64,000 nucleotides of DNA from UBA11574 sp963752565. GTDB lineage: Bacteria > Desulfobacterota > Desulfobacteria > Desulfobacterales > UBA11574. Below, piece by piece: positions 44,190 through 53,367 of this stretch (within the stretch, counting starts at the first letter, position 1; each line of letters opens with the position of its first letter). The stretch lies in assembly GCA_963752565.1 (NCBI GenBank), contig CAVVZC010000003.1, positions 1 through 64,000 of the forward strand. Reading direction: 5' to 3'. Both the position numbers and the translations under genes were made by a program. The notes below the pieces were generated by a model, which saw only the letters and a program-made list of their open reading frames with translations, was not told where the DNA came from and did no database searches.

Positions 44190-44395
44190 TAGGGGATATG
44201 ATTCATTTTCGTAGGGATATATCCTACAAAATAGGGATTATCCCTGCACTCAACCCATAGGATAGCTTGACGAAGCAAAACCGGCTACCCGGGAAGGCAT
44301 ACACAACCATTAACCGTCAGACCGATTTTTCAGACTTAGGTAATTGATTATAACTGTGACAAAATAAATAAGTGCGACGCCTAAAATGAAATACA
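44190..44395. other. Structured gene-free stretch with repeat copy
   Basis: Short palindromes GGATATATCC and AGGGATTATCCCT at about 44214-44245 are followed by GAAGCAAAACCGGCTACCCG (44271-44290) and the second copy of the 25-base repeat (44305-44329). The piece may fold, but no gene or terminator is clear. Confidence 0.4.
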
Positions 44396-44767
44396 TTAAC
44401 ATATCATTTCTCCTATATTATCGATGATAGATAATTCGACCATAGAATGCCCTGTATAACAATCATGGGAATTTTTTGAAGTGATCTGGGTTTTGAAAAG
44501 TCTGCTGGCATTTAATGATTCGGGGTTATTGTATTTCATATCCAAAATATCACCAACTTGTAATTCTGTGAACACGATGGAATCCTTTTTTACAAGAATA
44601 CATGTCCTATTTGAGGAAGTATTTCGTAATTTGAATTGGTAGAATATTCCCTTACCCTTTAAAAAGAACTGCACACTATAAAATTCGTCTAAAATGATTT
44701 TTGCTTCAGATCTATACTCGGCCATATCAATTACGCTTTGATTTCCTGCTTCACTTGACTCAAACAT
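44396..44767 (-). CDS. PilZ-like protein
   Basis: A 123-residue protein with a beta-barrel pattern like PilZ c-di-GMP receptors: AKIILDEFYSVQFFLKGKG, FKLRNTSSNRTCILVKKD, ELQVGDILDMKYN and MVELSIIDN near the end. The N-terminal RxxxR motif that PilZ domains use to hold c-di-GMP is not evident, and the D/NxSxxG motif is weak. If it is PilZ it may not bind the ligand. It lies alone in the gene-poor island. Confidence 0.45.
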   Translation of the reverse strand: MFESSEAGNQSVIDMAEYRSEAKIILDEFYSVQFFLKGKGIFYQFKLRNTSSNRTCILVKKDSIVFTELQVGDILDMKYNNPESLNASRLFKTQITSKNSHDCYTGHSMVELSIIDNIGEMIC

Positions 44768-44970
44768 TTGTATGTTATCCTCATTAATGTTTTAATTTGA
44801 TCGTAAATATTAAGTTTGAGAACCTCTGTTTTTTTCGTAAGCAAAATTCATGCAAATATGTATATTATTAATATTTAATTTAATAATACAATAGTTTAGA
44901 AGCTGATGCTTAATCGTCTGAAATGACAGCAGGCGTCAAACATTTGACGAATAATTTTTTTAATAACAAT

Positions 44971-45051
44971 ATGGCAATTATTAGGATGAAAAAAATAATC
45001 AGAAACTTAATCGTTGAACTATTAGAAAAGGCCGTGAAGAAAAAGGGTTAA
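44971..45051 (+). CDS. Tiny lysine-rich peptide frame ahead of the integrase remnant
   Basis: A 26-codon frame (MAIIRMKKIIRNLIVELL then EKAVKKKG) ends one base before the integrase start. It would form an amphipathic basic helix. An internal ATG at 44986 is possible. Coupling to the next frame is the only support; it may be chance. Confidence 0.25.
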   Translation: MAIIRMKKIIRNLIVELLEKAVKKKG

Positions 45052-45052
45052 T

Positions 45053-45441
45053 ATGGCAAAGATAGAACGGGTTGACCGTGGTATTTATCGGGTTGAAAAT
45101 AAGGACGGTTCTATCAGCTGGATGATCGACTATCTCAACCCGGACAGGAAACGAATCAGAAAGACCTTCAGCATTTTATTGAACGCCTCTCCTATCCACT
45201 TGCAACATATCATAAAGTGTGCTTTACTTACAGGGTTAAGGCTAGGGGCAAGGTCTGGGTATGTGTTCACATACCAGGAAAGCCCGTTAAGAGCGTAAAA
45301 ACCGCTTTAAGGAAAGCATGTGAGAAAGCAGGTCTTGTATATGGTAAGGACGTACCTGGTGGGGTTACTTTCCACACGCTGAGACACACGCATGGAATTG
45401 AGAGGCAATTGGGGAGATTTTTTAGAGGGGAGAATTTGTAA
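45053..45441 (+). pseudogene. Truncated tyrosine recombinase (integrase) remnant
   Basis: Pieces of a phage-type integrase in two frames. The N-terminus DRGIYRVENKDGSISWMIDY is an arm-binding-like segment. It jumps after KTFSIL to the catalytic-domain piece HIIKCALLTGLRLGA with the first active arginine. The second frame (45217-45441) then gives KTALRKACEKAGLVYGKDV and VTFHTLRHTHG with the HxxR motif. The middle and the catalytic tyrosine are missing. At about 130 codons in place of 300-400 it cannot be active. It lies 15 bases from the 3' end of tRNA-Arg, a usual integration site. Confidence 0.8.
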
Positions 45442-45455
45442 GTATTTGAAATAAT

Positions 45456-45532
<77 letters not shown>

Positions 45533-45690
45533 ACACAAGAAAAAAACAAGTTTTGGTACCATATGCTCAAATTTATGTCCACAAAAAACATGTGAACAGA
45601 TAAATCGGTCAGGTTTTCCCTTGATCAGGATATCAACATTTATTTAAAGTCCAGCCCTGTGTTTATGCAGCGTTGGGATTCTTTTGAATT

Positions 45691-46668
45691 ATGAAAAAGA
45701 CCACAAAAAAACAAAAAAGTTACAAAAAGAGACCCGATAAAATCAAAAACAAAAATTCGGGTGATATAAAAAAGACGAAGCATTCTTCCCCAGACACCGC
45801 TTTAGTAAAATTTGATCCGCTTCAGCGCTATCTGGCCGAAATAAGCAAATACAAGCTTCTCACCAGAGAGCAGGAAATCGAGCTGGGTAAAAGAGTTCAG
45901 GAAGAGGGAGACACAGAGGCTGCTTACGTTTTAGTAACAGCCAACCTGAGGCTTGTGGTGAAGATCGCCCTTGAATTTCAGAGGGTCTGGATGCAGAATC
46001 TTTTAGACCTGATTCAGGAAGGAAATATCGGACTGATGCAGGCGGTTAAAAAATTTGATCCCTACAAAAATGTGAAGTTTTCATATTACGCTTCATTTTG
46101 GATAAAGGCCTATATACTCAAATTTATTATGGATAACTGGCGTCTAGTAAAAATTGGGACAACCCAGGGTCAGCGGAAACTATTTTTTAAGCTTAAAAAA
46201 GAAAAGCAGAAACTCATTGATCAGGGGTTTGATCCCAAGCCAAAACTTCTTTCCGAAAGATTGGGTGTGTCTGAGAGAGAAATCGTAGATATGGATCAGC
46301 GACTTGATGGATGGGACGTTTCTCTGGATGCTCCGTTAAAGGATGATTCTGATGCGGGAAGGATAGATTTTTTGAAGTCAGAGGTAGAATCTACAGAAGA
46401 TCAAGTGGCAAAAAAGGAGATCACAACCCTTCTTCATAATAAAATTGACGAGTTCAAAAAAACGATGACGGCAAGGGAGCTTGAGATATTCGAAAAGCGA
46501 ATTTTTGCAGACAGTCCGGCCACCTTGCAGGATATCGGTGATCGTTACGGTATATCAAGGGAACGTGTTCGTCAGGTTGAAAAAAATATAATCAAAAAAC
46601 TCAGAGTGTTCTTTAAACAGGACATGCCTGATTTCGATTCTTACGACAGCGTCGAGGTTTCAAGTTAA
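45691..46668 (+). CDS. rpoH: RNA polymerase sigma-32 factor (RpoH)
   Basis: The heat-shock sigma factor. The 325-residue protein has region 1.2/2 with DPLQRYLAEISKYKLLTREQE and NLLDLIQEGNIGLMQAVKKFDP. The RpoH box QRKLFFKLK (161-169) separates it from RpoD and RpoS. Region 3 follows, and region 4.2 has LQDIGDRYGISRERVRQVEK for -35 contact. A lysine-rich N-terminal extension of about 35 residues is longer than in E. coli. It starts a plus-strand run with a TPR lipoprotein 18 bases downstream. Confidence 0.93.
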   Translation: MKKTTKKQKSYKKRPDKIKNKNSGDIKKTKHSSPDTALVKFDPLQRYLAEISKYKLLTREQEIELGKRVQEEGDTEAAYVLVTANLRLVVKIALEFQRVWMQNLLDLIQEGNIGLMQAVKKFDPYKNVKFSYYASFWIKAYILKFIMDNWRLVKIGTTQGQRKLFFKLKKEKQKLIDQGFDPKPKLLSERLGVSEREIVDMDQRLDGWDVSLDAPLKDDSDAGRIDFLKSEVESTEDQVAKKEITTLLHNKIDEFKKTMTARELEIFEKRIFADSPATLQDIGDRYGISRERVRQVEKNIIKKLRVFFKQDMPDFDSYDSVEVSS

Positions 46669-46686
46669 AACAGGATATTTAAAAAA

Positions 46687-48405
46687 ATGAAAGTCAGCTC
46701 ACTAAACCTGGCCATGGTTGTTATGGTCATTTTATTTTTATCAGGTTGTGCACCTGATAGAATAAAAACATTGCGATTGGATGAAAGACAGACAGGCACG
46801 GCGGTGGATGGCGTTGAACCTGAAAGTTCCTATTACTATTTTACGGAAGCACAGTTACATCGGAATAAAGGTGATTTGGATAAGGCCATTCAATATCTCA
46901 ATAAAGCCATTCAACAAGATCCGGAGTCTTCATATTTACAATTAGAATTGGCAATTCTTTATCTTGAGCAAAAAGATAATATAAGCGCGCTAAACATTGT
47001 CGAAAAGGTCCTAAAAAAAGATCCGGAGAACATCAAGGCGCTGATCATCTATGGAAAACTAAAACAGGAAGAAAAAATGTTTGAGGCTTCGGAAAAAGCA
47101 TATGAAAAAATTATTAACAAAGATCCAAAGCAAAAAAATATATATCTGCTTTTGGGCGGTTTGTACATGCAGGAAGACAAACTGGATTTAGCCTTAAAGA
47201 CCTTTCAAAAGCTTGTTCATAACTTTCCTGAATCGTATGCCGGGCATTTCTTTATTGGAAAGATTTATGTTGCTCAAGACAATTTGGCAGGTGCTGAAGC
47301 GGAATTTAAAAAAACCTTGGAATTAAATTCAAATCTTGAAGAGCCACGTTATGAACTTTTGAATCTGTATAAAACTTTAGGAAAAGAAAAAGAAATTGTT
47401 CGGTTATACAAGGACCTTTTAGAAAAGGATCCTGAAAACATTATAGCCTCAATGGAACTGGGGTACTTTTATTATCAAAAGGGAAAGAAAAAAGATGCTG
47501 AAAGAATATTCAAGGAGTTGGGTGATAGAAGCACTGTTCAAACAGAAGTAATGAGAACGGTGGTTCAACTCTATTTAGATAAAAAGAAATATGATGAAGC
47601 CGTCGTCATACTTCAAGGAATGTTGAAGGGGGCGCCGAAAAACTCGGATCTTCATTACGTTATCGGCGTTACTTTTGATGGAAAAAAAGATTGGGAAAAT
47701 GCGATTGGACATTTTAAAAAAGTAACGCCGGATTCCAAATTTTATTCAGAAGCTACGGTTCATATTACATTTTTATATCAGAAACATAAAAATACTCAAA
47801 AAGCCATCGATTATTTGAAAGGTGTTATCAAGGACACGCCGGACAATCCAGACTTTCTGCTCTATCTGGGTTCGCTTTATGAAGAAGAAGAAGAATTTGA
47901 AAAGGCTGAAAACGTTCTTAAGCAGGGCCTTTCAATTGAGGCCAACAATCCCGGCATCCATTTTCGACTGGGTGTCGTTTATGATAAATGGGGTAAAAAG
48001 GAGGCTTCCATAGCACAGATGAAAACCGTTATAAGCATTGAACCCAAGAATGCCAATGCGTTGAATTATCTTGGTTATACATATGCTGACATGGGGGAAA
48101 ATCTAGATGAAGCCGAACGCCTTATCAAGGCGGCGTTGGAAGAAAAACCGGATGACGGTTATATTACCGACAGCCTGGGCTGGGTTTATTTTAAAAAAGG
48201 ACTTTTCAACAAAGCGGTGGAATATCTGGAAAAGGCTGTAAGCCTGATACCTGACGATCCTATTATATTAGAACATATGGGGGATGCATACTTTAAAATA
48301 AGCCATAAAGAAAAAGCACTTCAATTCTATAAACGGTCACTGTCTAAGAAAAAGAAAGACAAGGAACATCTTGAAAAAAAGATCCAGGAATTGACCGGTA
48401 AATGA
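46687..48405 (+). CDS. TPR-repeat lipoprotein
   Basis: A 572-residue lipoprotein. The lipobox FLSGC puts the lipidated cysteine at residue 21. After a short linker almost the whole chain is TPR repeats, about 13 of them at 34-residue spacing, seen in units such as GDLDKAIQYLNKAIQQDPES and FNKAVEYLEKAVSLIPDDP. It should act as a scaffold at the outer membrane or periplasmic face. The next gene overlaps by four bases, so the two are coupled, perhaps as a pair for envelope assembly. Partner unknown. Confidence 0.88.
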   Translation: MKVSSLNLAMVVMVILFLSGCAPDRIKTLRLDERQTGTAVDGVEPESSYYYFTEAQLHRNKGDLDKAIQYLNKAIQQDPESSYLQLELAILYLEQKDNISALNIVEKVLKKDPENIKALIIYGKLKQEEKMFEASEKAYEKIINKDPKQKNIYLLLGGLYMQEDKLDLALKTFQKLVHNFPESYAGHFFIGKIYVAQDNLAGAEAEFKKTLELNSNLEEPRYELLNLYKTLGKEKEIVRLYKDLLEKDPENIIASMELGYFYYQKGKKKDAERIFKELGDRSTVQTEVMRTVVQLYLDKKKYDEAVVILQGMLKGAPKNSDLHYVIGVTFDGKKDWENAIGHFKKVTPDSKFYSEATVHITFLYQKHKNTQKAIDYLKGVIKDTPDNPDFLLYLGSLYEEEEEFEKAENVLKQGLSIEANNPGIHFRLGVVYDKWGKKEASIAQMKTVISIEPKNANALNYLGYTYADMGENLDEAERLIKAALEEKPDDGYITDSLGWVYFKKGLFNKAVEYLEKAVSLIPDDPIILEHMGDAYFKISHKEKALQFYKRSLSKKKKDKEHLEKKIQELTGK

Positions 48406-49262
48406 ATGGTTCAACTCAAAATATTCAACTCCCAAAGATGTTTTTCATCAGCATAATTTTTATTTCTGCCTGCACCAGCCTTTCCCATAGAACCTCGGAA
48501 GAATCAAAAGCATTTCGTTCGCCATCAGAAGCCAAAGCGATTATTTCGATTCTGAAAAGCCAAAATCATAAACTCAAAACCATCAAAGGTGTGGGTAAAA
48601 TAACCTTTTTGGAAAGTGAGGAAAAAGAGATGACCACCCGAATCGCATGGGTCGCATCCACACCCGATAAGATTCGAATTACACTCAGCAGTGTTTCAGG
48701 GCATCCTATGATCAGCGCTGCAAGCGACGGCCAGTGGTTCTATTTTGTTTCCCATGCCAGGGGTGATTTTTATAAAAAACGCCCTACAAATTTCAACATG
48801 AAACGTTTTTTTTCAATATCTATTAAATCCGAAGACATTGTTGATATTTTGTTTGGCCGTATTCCGGTGGTAGAATATGATTCAACGGATCTAATGGATG
48901 ACAAATCTTTAAAGGATCGATCCGGTAAAGACTTCGAGAGTGCCGAGGTTTCATCTTTAAATAAGAATATTTACGAGAACAAAAATAGCCGTGTTCTTCT
49001 TCTAAAAAATAAATGGGGAAATGTTCGAGAGAAGATTTATCTTAACGATAGACAAGATGCTCACACCATCGAAATGTTCGATTCTACCGGTGCCATTGTG
49101 TACCGGCTAGAATTAATTAGAATGCAGGAAATTAAATCCTATCGAGTTCCATATCGACTGAAGGTTTCAAATGACGATGGGGCGGGTTTCCAACTCGATC
49201 TGGACCGATACTGGGCTGATGCTGCAGTTTCTCCGTCTGTTTTTACGCTGACACCTCCGTAA
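48402..49262 (+). CDS. LolB-like outer-membrane lipoprotein (DUF4292-like)
   Basis: A 286-residue lipoprotein with lipobox FISAC (cysteine near residue 24). The mature part has the half-barrel pattern of LolA/LolB and DUF4292 proteins: LKTIKGVGKITFLESEEKEM, ISAASDGQWFYFVSHARGDFYKK, and a C-terminal YRVPYRLKVSNDDG. Such proteins bind lipid anchors and place lipoproteins in the outer membrane. Its ATG overlaps the TPR lipoprotein stop. Assignment to a specific Lol step is not possible. Confidence 0.72.
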   Translation: MNGSTQNIQLPKMFFISIIFISACTSLSHRTSEESKAFRSPSEAKAIISILKSQNHKLKTIKGVGKITFLESEEKEMTTRIAWVASTPDKIRITLSSVSGHPMISAASDGQWFYFVSHARGDFYKKRPTNFNMKRFFSISIKSEDIVDILFGRIPVVEYDSTDLMDDKSLKDRSGKDFESAEVSSLNKNIYENKNSRVLLLKNKWGNVREKIYLNDRQDAHTIEMFDSTGAIVYRLELIRMQEIKSYRVPYRLKVSNDDGAGFQLDLDRYWADAAVSPSVFTLTPP

Positions 49263-49377
49263 TAGAGTTTAACCCTAATTGATCGTAAACAAAATAGGAA
49301 AAATATTTTACCTTAAAAAAATTATTTCAGCCTGGTAACTACAAGGGTTTTTAGCAATAATTTGCGCAAAATTTACA

Positions 49378-49857
49378 ATGCACGGACCAATGGATAGTGC
49401 AAATGAGATACGCTTTACTGCGGAGATGACGTTGGGCAAGCTATCGAAATGGCTTCGAATACTTGGTTTTGATACCGTCTATGCGGCAAATGTTACCGGA
49501 GAAAAATTGATCTATACCGCGAGAGGCCGCATCTTGCTCACCCGCACAAAACGAATCCGGAACATCAAAATCGCAAATGAGCGTATCTTTATAACTTCGA
49601 ACCATCCATTTGAACAACTTCGGGAAGTCGTTTTGGCGCTGGGAATTACATCCGAGGATATACGACCTTTTTCAAGATGCATCCAATGCAACGCATCGAT
49701 CCGGTTAGTTGAAAAAAATGTTGTTCAGGGAAAGGTTCCCGATTATGTCTGGGAAACCCAGGACACGTTTCACACGTGCAGTCATTGCCGGCGAATATAC
49801 TGGTCTGGAAGCCATATCCAGCGGAGTCGTGATATCATAAAAAGAGTATTTAAATGA
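49378..49857 (+). CDS. Mut7-C RNase-domain protein
   Basis: A 159-residue protein of the Mut7-C (DUF82) family, a PIN-like RNase fold followed by a zinc ribbon. RFTAEMTLGKLSKWLRILGFD is the family signature, with the catalytic-type aspartates. The C-terminal part carries CIQCNASI and CSHCRRIYWSGSH, a four-cysteine zinc site. Start choice: an ATG at 49378; an internal ATG at 49393 (MDSANEIRF) is also possible. It overlaps the ATP-grasp gene by four bases. Confidence 0.8.
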   Translation: MHGPMDSANEIRFTAEMTLGKLSKWLRILGFDTVYAANVTGEKLIYTARGRILLTRTKRIRNIKIANERIFITSNHPFEQLREVVLALGITSEDIRPFSRCIQCNASIRLVEKNVVQGKVPDYVWETQDTFHTCSHCRRIYWSGSHIQRSRDIIKRVFK

Positions 49858-50645
49858 CATGGAGAAAATCTAAAAAAGTCATCGCGCTTGAGGCCCGTCT
49901 TAAAAACTGCAAAAATGTCATTACCCTTGGTGTTCGGCCGAATTTCTGTGATTACAGCCCCAAGGAAGCGGGCATGATCCGCGATGCCCGAAAAATATAC
50001 TATCCGACCACGTTCTATGCCGAACTGTTTGACGCCATGGGAAAAGAAACATTTCCCAGTTATCATACCTACAAATGTGTACAGGACAAGATTAAGCAGA
50101 CTGCCTTGTTTGATCTTCTCGAAATACCACATCCTCGAACGAGGGTATTTTATGGGAAGCGCCAAAAAAGCAAAATTCACAATCATTTTAAATTTCCATT
50201 TATCGCCAAAATTCCTAGAGGATCGGCCATGGGGAGAGGCGTATTCTTGATACGCAACCCGGAAGACCTTTTATCATACTGCAGCCTGACAACCCCGGCA
50301 TATATCCAAGAATATATACCGTCGGACCGCGATATTCGAGTAGTGATTATTGGTAACGAGATCGTGCATGCCTACTGGCGCATCGCGCCTCCCGATGATT
50401 TCAGAAGCAATGTTGCCGTTGGTGCAACCATCAGTTTCGATCCTGTTCCCCAAAACGTCCTTGATCTTGCCTTGGATACTGCCCGAAAATGTCAATGGAA
50501 TGATGTTGGGATCGATATCGTTGACGATAACGGAGCACTTTATGTTCTTGAGGCCAATATGAAATACGGGAAGGAAGGATTTCGCAAGGCAGGAATGGAT
50601 TACATCAAACTTATGGAGCGTATGATCGAGAATGGACAAATTTAA
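49854..50645 (+). CDS. ATP-grasp protein, RimK-like
   Basis: A 263-residue ATP-grasp protein. The ATP-binding core has FPFIAKIPRGSAMGRGVFLI, IQEYIPSDRDIRVVIIGNEIVHAYW and the metal-binding strand VGIDIVDDNGALYVLEANMKYG. It resembles RimK and the small peptide-ligase ATP-grasps. The acceptor substrate cannot be told. It overlaps Mut7-C upstream (ATGA) and the HD phosphohydrolase downstream (14 bases), which ties three unrelated activities in one transcript. Confidence 0.82.
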   Translation: MTWRKSKKVIALEARLKNCKNVITLGVRPNFCDYSPKEAGMIRDARKIYYPTTFYAELFDAMGKETFPSYHTYKCVQDKIKQTALFDLLEIPHPRTRVFYGKRQKSKIHNHFKFPFIAKIPRGSAMGRGVFLIRNPEDLLSYCSLTTPAYIQEYIPSDRDIRVVIIGNEIVHAYWRIAPPDDFRSNVAVGATISFDPVPQNVLDLALDTARKCQWNDVGIDIVDDNGALYVLEANMKYGKEGFRKAGMDYIKLMERMIENGQI

Positions 50646-51801
50646 AGACCAAAACATTAACATCATCAGCCTGGCGCTGAAAGAGCGGGAAACCGAGATA
50701 TTGTCACCGGTGGCCACATTGAGTGACGCCGGGGTGCGCCGTTTCCATGATGCGCGTCTTGAAGAGGGATATCGTCAGACGTTTTCAGTGGATGTGGATC
50801 GTATTCTGCATTCACGGGCCTACACAAGATATATCGACAAAACCCAGGTCTTTTATCTGATTCACCATGATCACATTACGCACCGGGTTTTGCATGTTCA
50901 ACTGGTGTCGAAAATTGCAAGAACCATCGGGCGTTCTCTGGGGTTAAACGAGGATTTAATCGAAGCCATTGCGTTGGGTCATGATATTGGGCATACCCCC
51001 TTTGGACACGACGGCGAGAAGTTTTTATCCGAGCTTTGCAGAGCCAGTGGAATTGGCGATTTCCACCACAACGTTCAGAGTGTTCAGTTTTTAGACCGTG
51101 TAGAACGCAAGGGTAAAGGATGGAATCTGTCCCTTCAGACTTTGGATGGGATACTTTGTCATGATGGAGAAGTCCATAACCAGGTTCTTAAGCCTGAGCG
51201 AAACAAGACATTTGAAATGCTAGAAAAAGAGATGGCGCTGAAAAAGGAAAATCTTTTGCCCCAACTCATGCCCATGACCCTGGAAGGATGTGTGGTTCGG
51301 ATGGCAGATACGATCAGCTACATCGGTCGTGACATCGAGGATGCCATCCGGCTCAATATGATTAAACGATCTGATCTTCCAAAAAAGAGTGTGGATGTTC
51401 TCGGGAATACAAACGGAACCATTGTTTATCATCTTGTCACAGATATTATCAACACCAGCTTTCAAAACACCTATATTGCTTTCAGCCGGAAAATATCCGA
51501 GGCCTTAAAACGACTGAAGGATTTCAACCTTGAGCGCATCTACATGAACCCAAAAATAAAAAAAGATACAGACACCATAAAAAAACTTTTTGGGATACTT
51601 TTTGAAAAGTATCTTGATGATATTGAAAATGAAAATCGTTCATCCGTGATATTTAAGGGTTTTTTGGAAGATATGTCTGAAAATTATATTCAAAATCATT
51701 GCAAAGAGGAAATTGTCAGGGATTTTATCGCCGGCATGACAGACCAGTATTTTTTGAGACAGTGTCCTAAAGACAAGCGTCCAGAAATTATTAATAAGTA
51801 A
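50632..51801 (+). CDS. HD-domain dNTP triphosphohydrolase (dGTPase-like)
   Basis: A 389-residue HD protein related to Dgt, which cleaves dNTPs to nucleosides and triphosphate. H84 in HRVLHVQLVSKIA and H117-D118 in GHDIGHTPFGHDGE form the metal site, and RILHSRAYTRYIDKTQVF is the family N-terminal motif. Length and pattern fit the dGTPase-like type without the insertions of E. coli Dgt. It overlaps the ATP-grasp gene by 14 bases. A role in nucleotide pool control or phage defence is possible; the sequence does not decide. Confidence 0.88.
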   Translation: MDKFKDQNINIISLALKERETEILSPVATLSDAGVRRFHDARLEEGYRQTFSVDVDRILHSRAYTRYIDKTQVFYLIHHDHITHRVLHVQLVSKIARTIGRSLGLNEDLIEAIALGHDIGHTPFGHDGEKFLSELCRASGIGDFHHNVQSVQFLDRVERKGKGWNLSLQTLDGILCHDGEVHNQVLKPERNKTFEMLEKEMALKKENLLPQLMPMTLEGCVVRMADTISYIGRDIEDAIRLNMIKRSDLPKKSVDVLGNTNGTIVYHLVTDIINTSFQNTYIAFSRKISEALKRLKDFNLERIYMNPKIKKDTDTIKKLFGILFEKYLDDIENENRSSVIFKGFLEDMSENYIQNHCKEEIVRDFIAGMTDQYFLRQCPKDKRPEIINK

Positions 51802-51812
51802 AAAAGTTTAAT

Positions 51813-52020
51813 GTGCCTAAAGTGAACTAAAGTGACTATTTATACCGTATTACACGGGGAAGTTAAGGTATTCCATCATTTTTTAAATTGGCTTCGCCGT
51901 AGGTGGATTCCACAACTTTAGCTCACTTCAAGCTTTAGTCACTTTTACGATTCTTCGCCATGTTGAATGAGATGACCTGTTATAAAATGAGTGATCGTAT
52001 TTATGAATTAGAGCACTAAG
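51813..52020. repeat. Dispersed repeat family 2, copy 2, with inverted partial copy
   Basis: 51913-52020 matches 24717-24830 at both ends (AACTTTAGCTCACTT and a TATGAATTAGAGCACTAAG-type end). The inverted string GTGCCTAAAGTGAACTAAAG at 51813 is the reverse complement of the left end. It fills the 220-base space before the UPF0280 gene and ends one base before its ATG. Confidence 0.55.
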
Positions 52021-52021
52021 T

Positions 52022-52801
52022 ATGAAAAAATCCAAAAATCCGCATAAGCAACGCGAAAAATTTAACTTTCAGAAGCGGTCTTATCGAAATTTGGTCTTAA
52101 AAGACAATCTGATCGGTTTCAGAGTAACCGTTAAAGAAACAGATCTATTTGTCCAAGCTTTAAAACCGCTTGAAGACATTACAAGGGAGCTGATTTTAGA
52201 AAATAGAGGATATATAGAAAACTACATCAAAAGGTATCCTGAATTCGCTCGGACGTTAAAACCATGGCGCGTCAAGGGTCCTGAACCGATGATTATCGAT
52301 GAGATGGCGCTTGCGGGTGCAAAGGCCGGTGTCGGCCCAATGGCAGCGGTCGCCGGTTCAATTGCCGAGCATGTGGGCAGTGGTCTGCTAAAACATAGCG
52401 ATGAAGTGGTGGTGGAAAATGGTGGGGATGTCTTTTTAAGGTTGGATAATCCTGTTACCATCGGTATTTTTGCAGGTGCATCTCCTTTGAGCTTGCGTAT
52501 GGGAGTTTGTGTTGAATCAAAGGAAAAGCCTATATCCATATGCACATCATCAGGAACCGTTGGCCATTCGTTAAGCCTGGGAAAGGCGGATGCCGTCTGC
52601 GTGGTATCAGATTCTTGCTCCCTTGCCGATGCCGCTGCGACGTCCATCGGAAATCGAGTAACATCGAAAACCCATATCCAGCCGGCCATTGATTTTGGGA
52701 AACATATCGAAGGTGTTAGGGGAATTGTTGTCATTATCGGCGATGACGTCGGTATGTGGGGTGACCTGAAAGTCGTACCGCTTAAATTAGAAAAGGGTTG
52801 A
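52022..52801 (+). CDS. UPF0280 family protein (ApbE-related fold)
   Basis: A 259-residue protein of the UPF0280 family, related to ApbE flavin transferases. Family stretches: EMALAGAKAGVGPMAAVAGSIAE, VVVENGGDVFLR and ICTSSGTVGHSLSLGKADAV with SLADAAATSIGN. ApbE itself transfers FMN to a threonine; whether UPF0280 does so is not established. The start at 52022 lies right at the end of a dispersed repeat and no strong ribosome-binding site is visible. Next gene: a HIT protein 63 bases on. Confidence 0.85.
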   Translation: MKKSKNPHKQREKFNFQKRSYRNLVLKDNLIGFRVTVKETDLFVQALKPLEDITRELILENRGYIENYIKRYPEFARTLKPWRVKGPEPMIIDEMALAGAKAGVGPMAAVAGSIAEHVGSGLLKHSDEVVVENGGDVFLRLDNPVTIGIFAGASPLSLRMGVCVESKEKPISICTSSGTVGHSLSLGKADAVCVVSDSCSLADAAATSIGNRVTSKTHIQPAIDFGKHIEGVRGIVVIIGDDVGMWGDLKVVPLKLEKG

Positions 52802-52864
52802 GTTTTGAGCTCGAAAAGGGTAGATGGATTGGTAACACCAAACACTGGATGAGGAGTATATAAT

Positions 52865-53350
52865 ATGAAAACCATGTGGGCGCCCTGGCGTATGGAATAT
52901 ATTCTTGGCGAAAAGGATGAGGGATGTATCTTTTGCAGAGCGCTTTCAGATCAGGATCACCTGACTTTATATAAAGGAAAGGTAACGATGGTCGTTATGA
53001 ATAAATATCCATACATCAACGGCCATCTGTTGGTTGCACCAACCCGTCATTTGTCCTTGCTGGAACAATTGAGTAAAAACGAAATGGGAGATCTTCTTGA
53101 GACCGTTGAGAAGTCTGTGGGGATATTAAAAAAGGTGATGAATCCAGACGGCTTCAACGTCGGGCTTAACCTTGGGAAAGTGGCAGGCGCCGGCGTTGAA
53201 GAACACCTTCATTTCCATATTGTCCCAAGGTGGTTCGGTGATACCAATGCCTTGACCGTATTTGCCGACCTACGTGTCATACCGGAGCATTTGCAGGCCA
53301 CTTGCAAAAATCTAAAGCCATACTTTGGTAAAATAGAATTAACAAGCTGA
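52865..53350 (+). CDS. HIT-family nucleotide hydrolase or transferase
   Basis: A 161-residue histidine-triad protein. The active-site triad HLHFHIV is intact, preceded by GVEE. The N-terminal GCIFCRALSDQD cysteines suggest a zinc site as in many HIT proteins. Typical substrates are dinucleoside polyphosphates such as Ap4A, or AMP-lysine. GAGG before the ATG supports the start. It is close to a LapA-like gene (18 bases). Confidence 0.92.
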   Translation: MKTMWAPWRMEYILGEKDEGCIFCRALSDQDHLTLYKGKVTMVVMNKYPYINGHLLVAPTRHLSLLEQLSKNEMGDLLETVEKSVGILKKVMNPDGFNVGLNLGKVAGAGVEEHLHFHIVPRWFGDTNALTVFADLRVIPEHLQATCKNLKPYFGKIELTS

Positions 53351-53367
53351 AACTAAAGGAGATAAAA

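Noticed and set aside
44250..44345. c-di-GMP-I riboswitch
   Set aside because: Only the GCAAA-like arm resembles the consensus. The first arm and the tetraloop-receptor arm are not recognisable, and no plus-strand gene follows closely. Kept as a weak finding, not a feature.
42953..45050. CRISPR array in the gene-poor island
   Set aside because: The repeats found are two-copy and widely spaced; there is no regular repeat-spacer pattern and no cas gene.
41028..45441. Intact prophage or active integrative element
   Set aside because: The integrase lacks its middle and catalytic tyrosine and no structural or conjugation genes are present.
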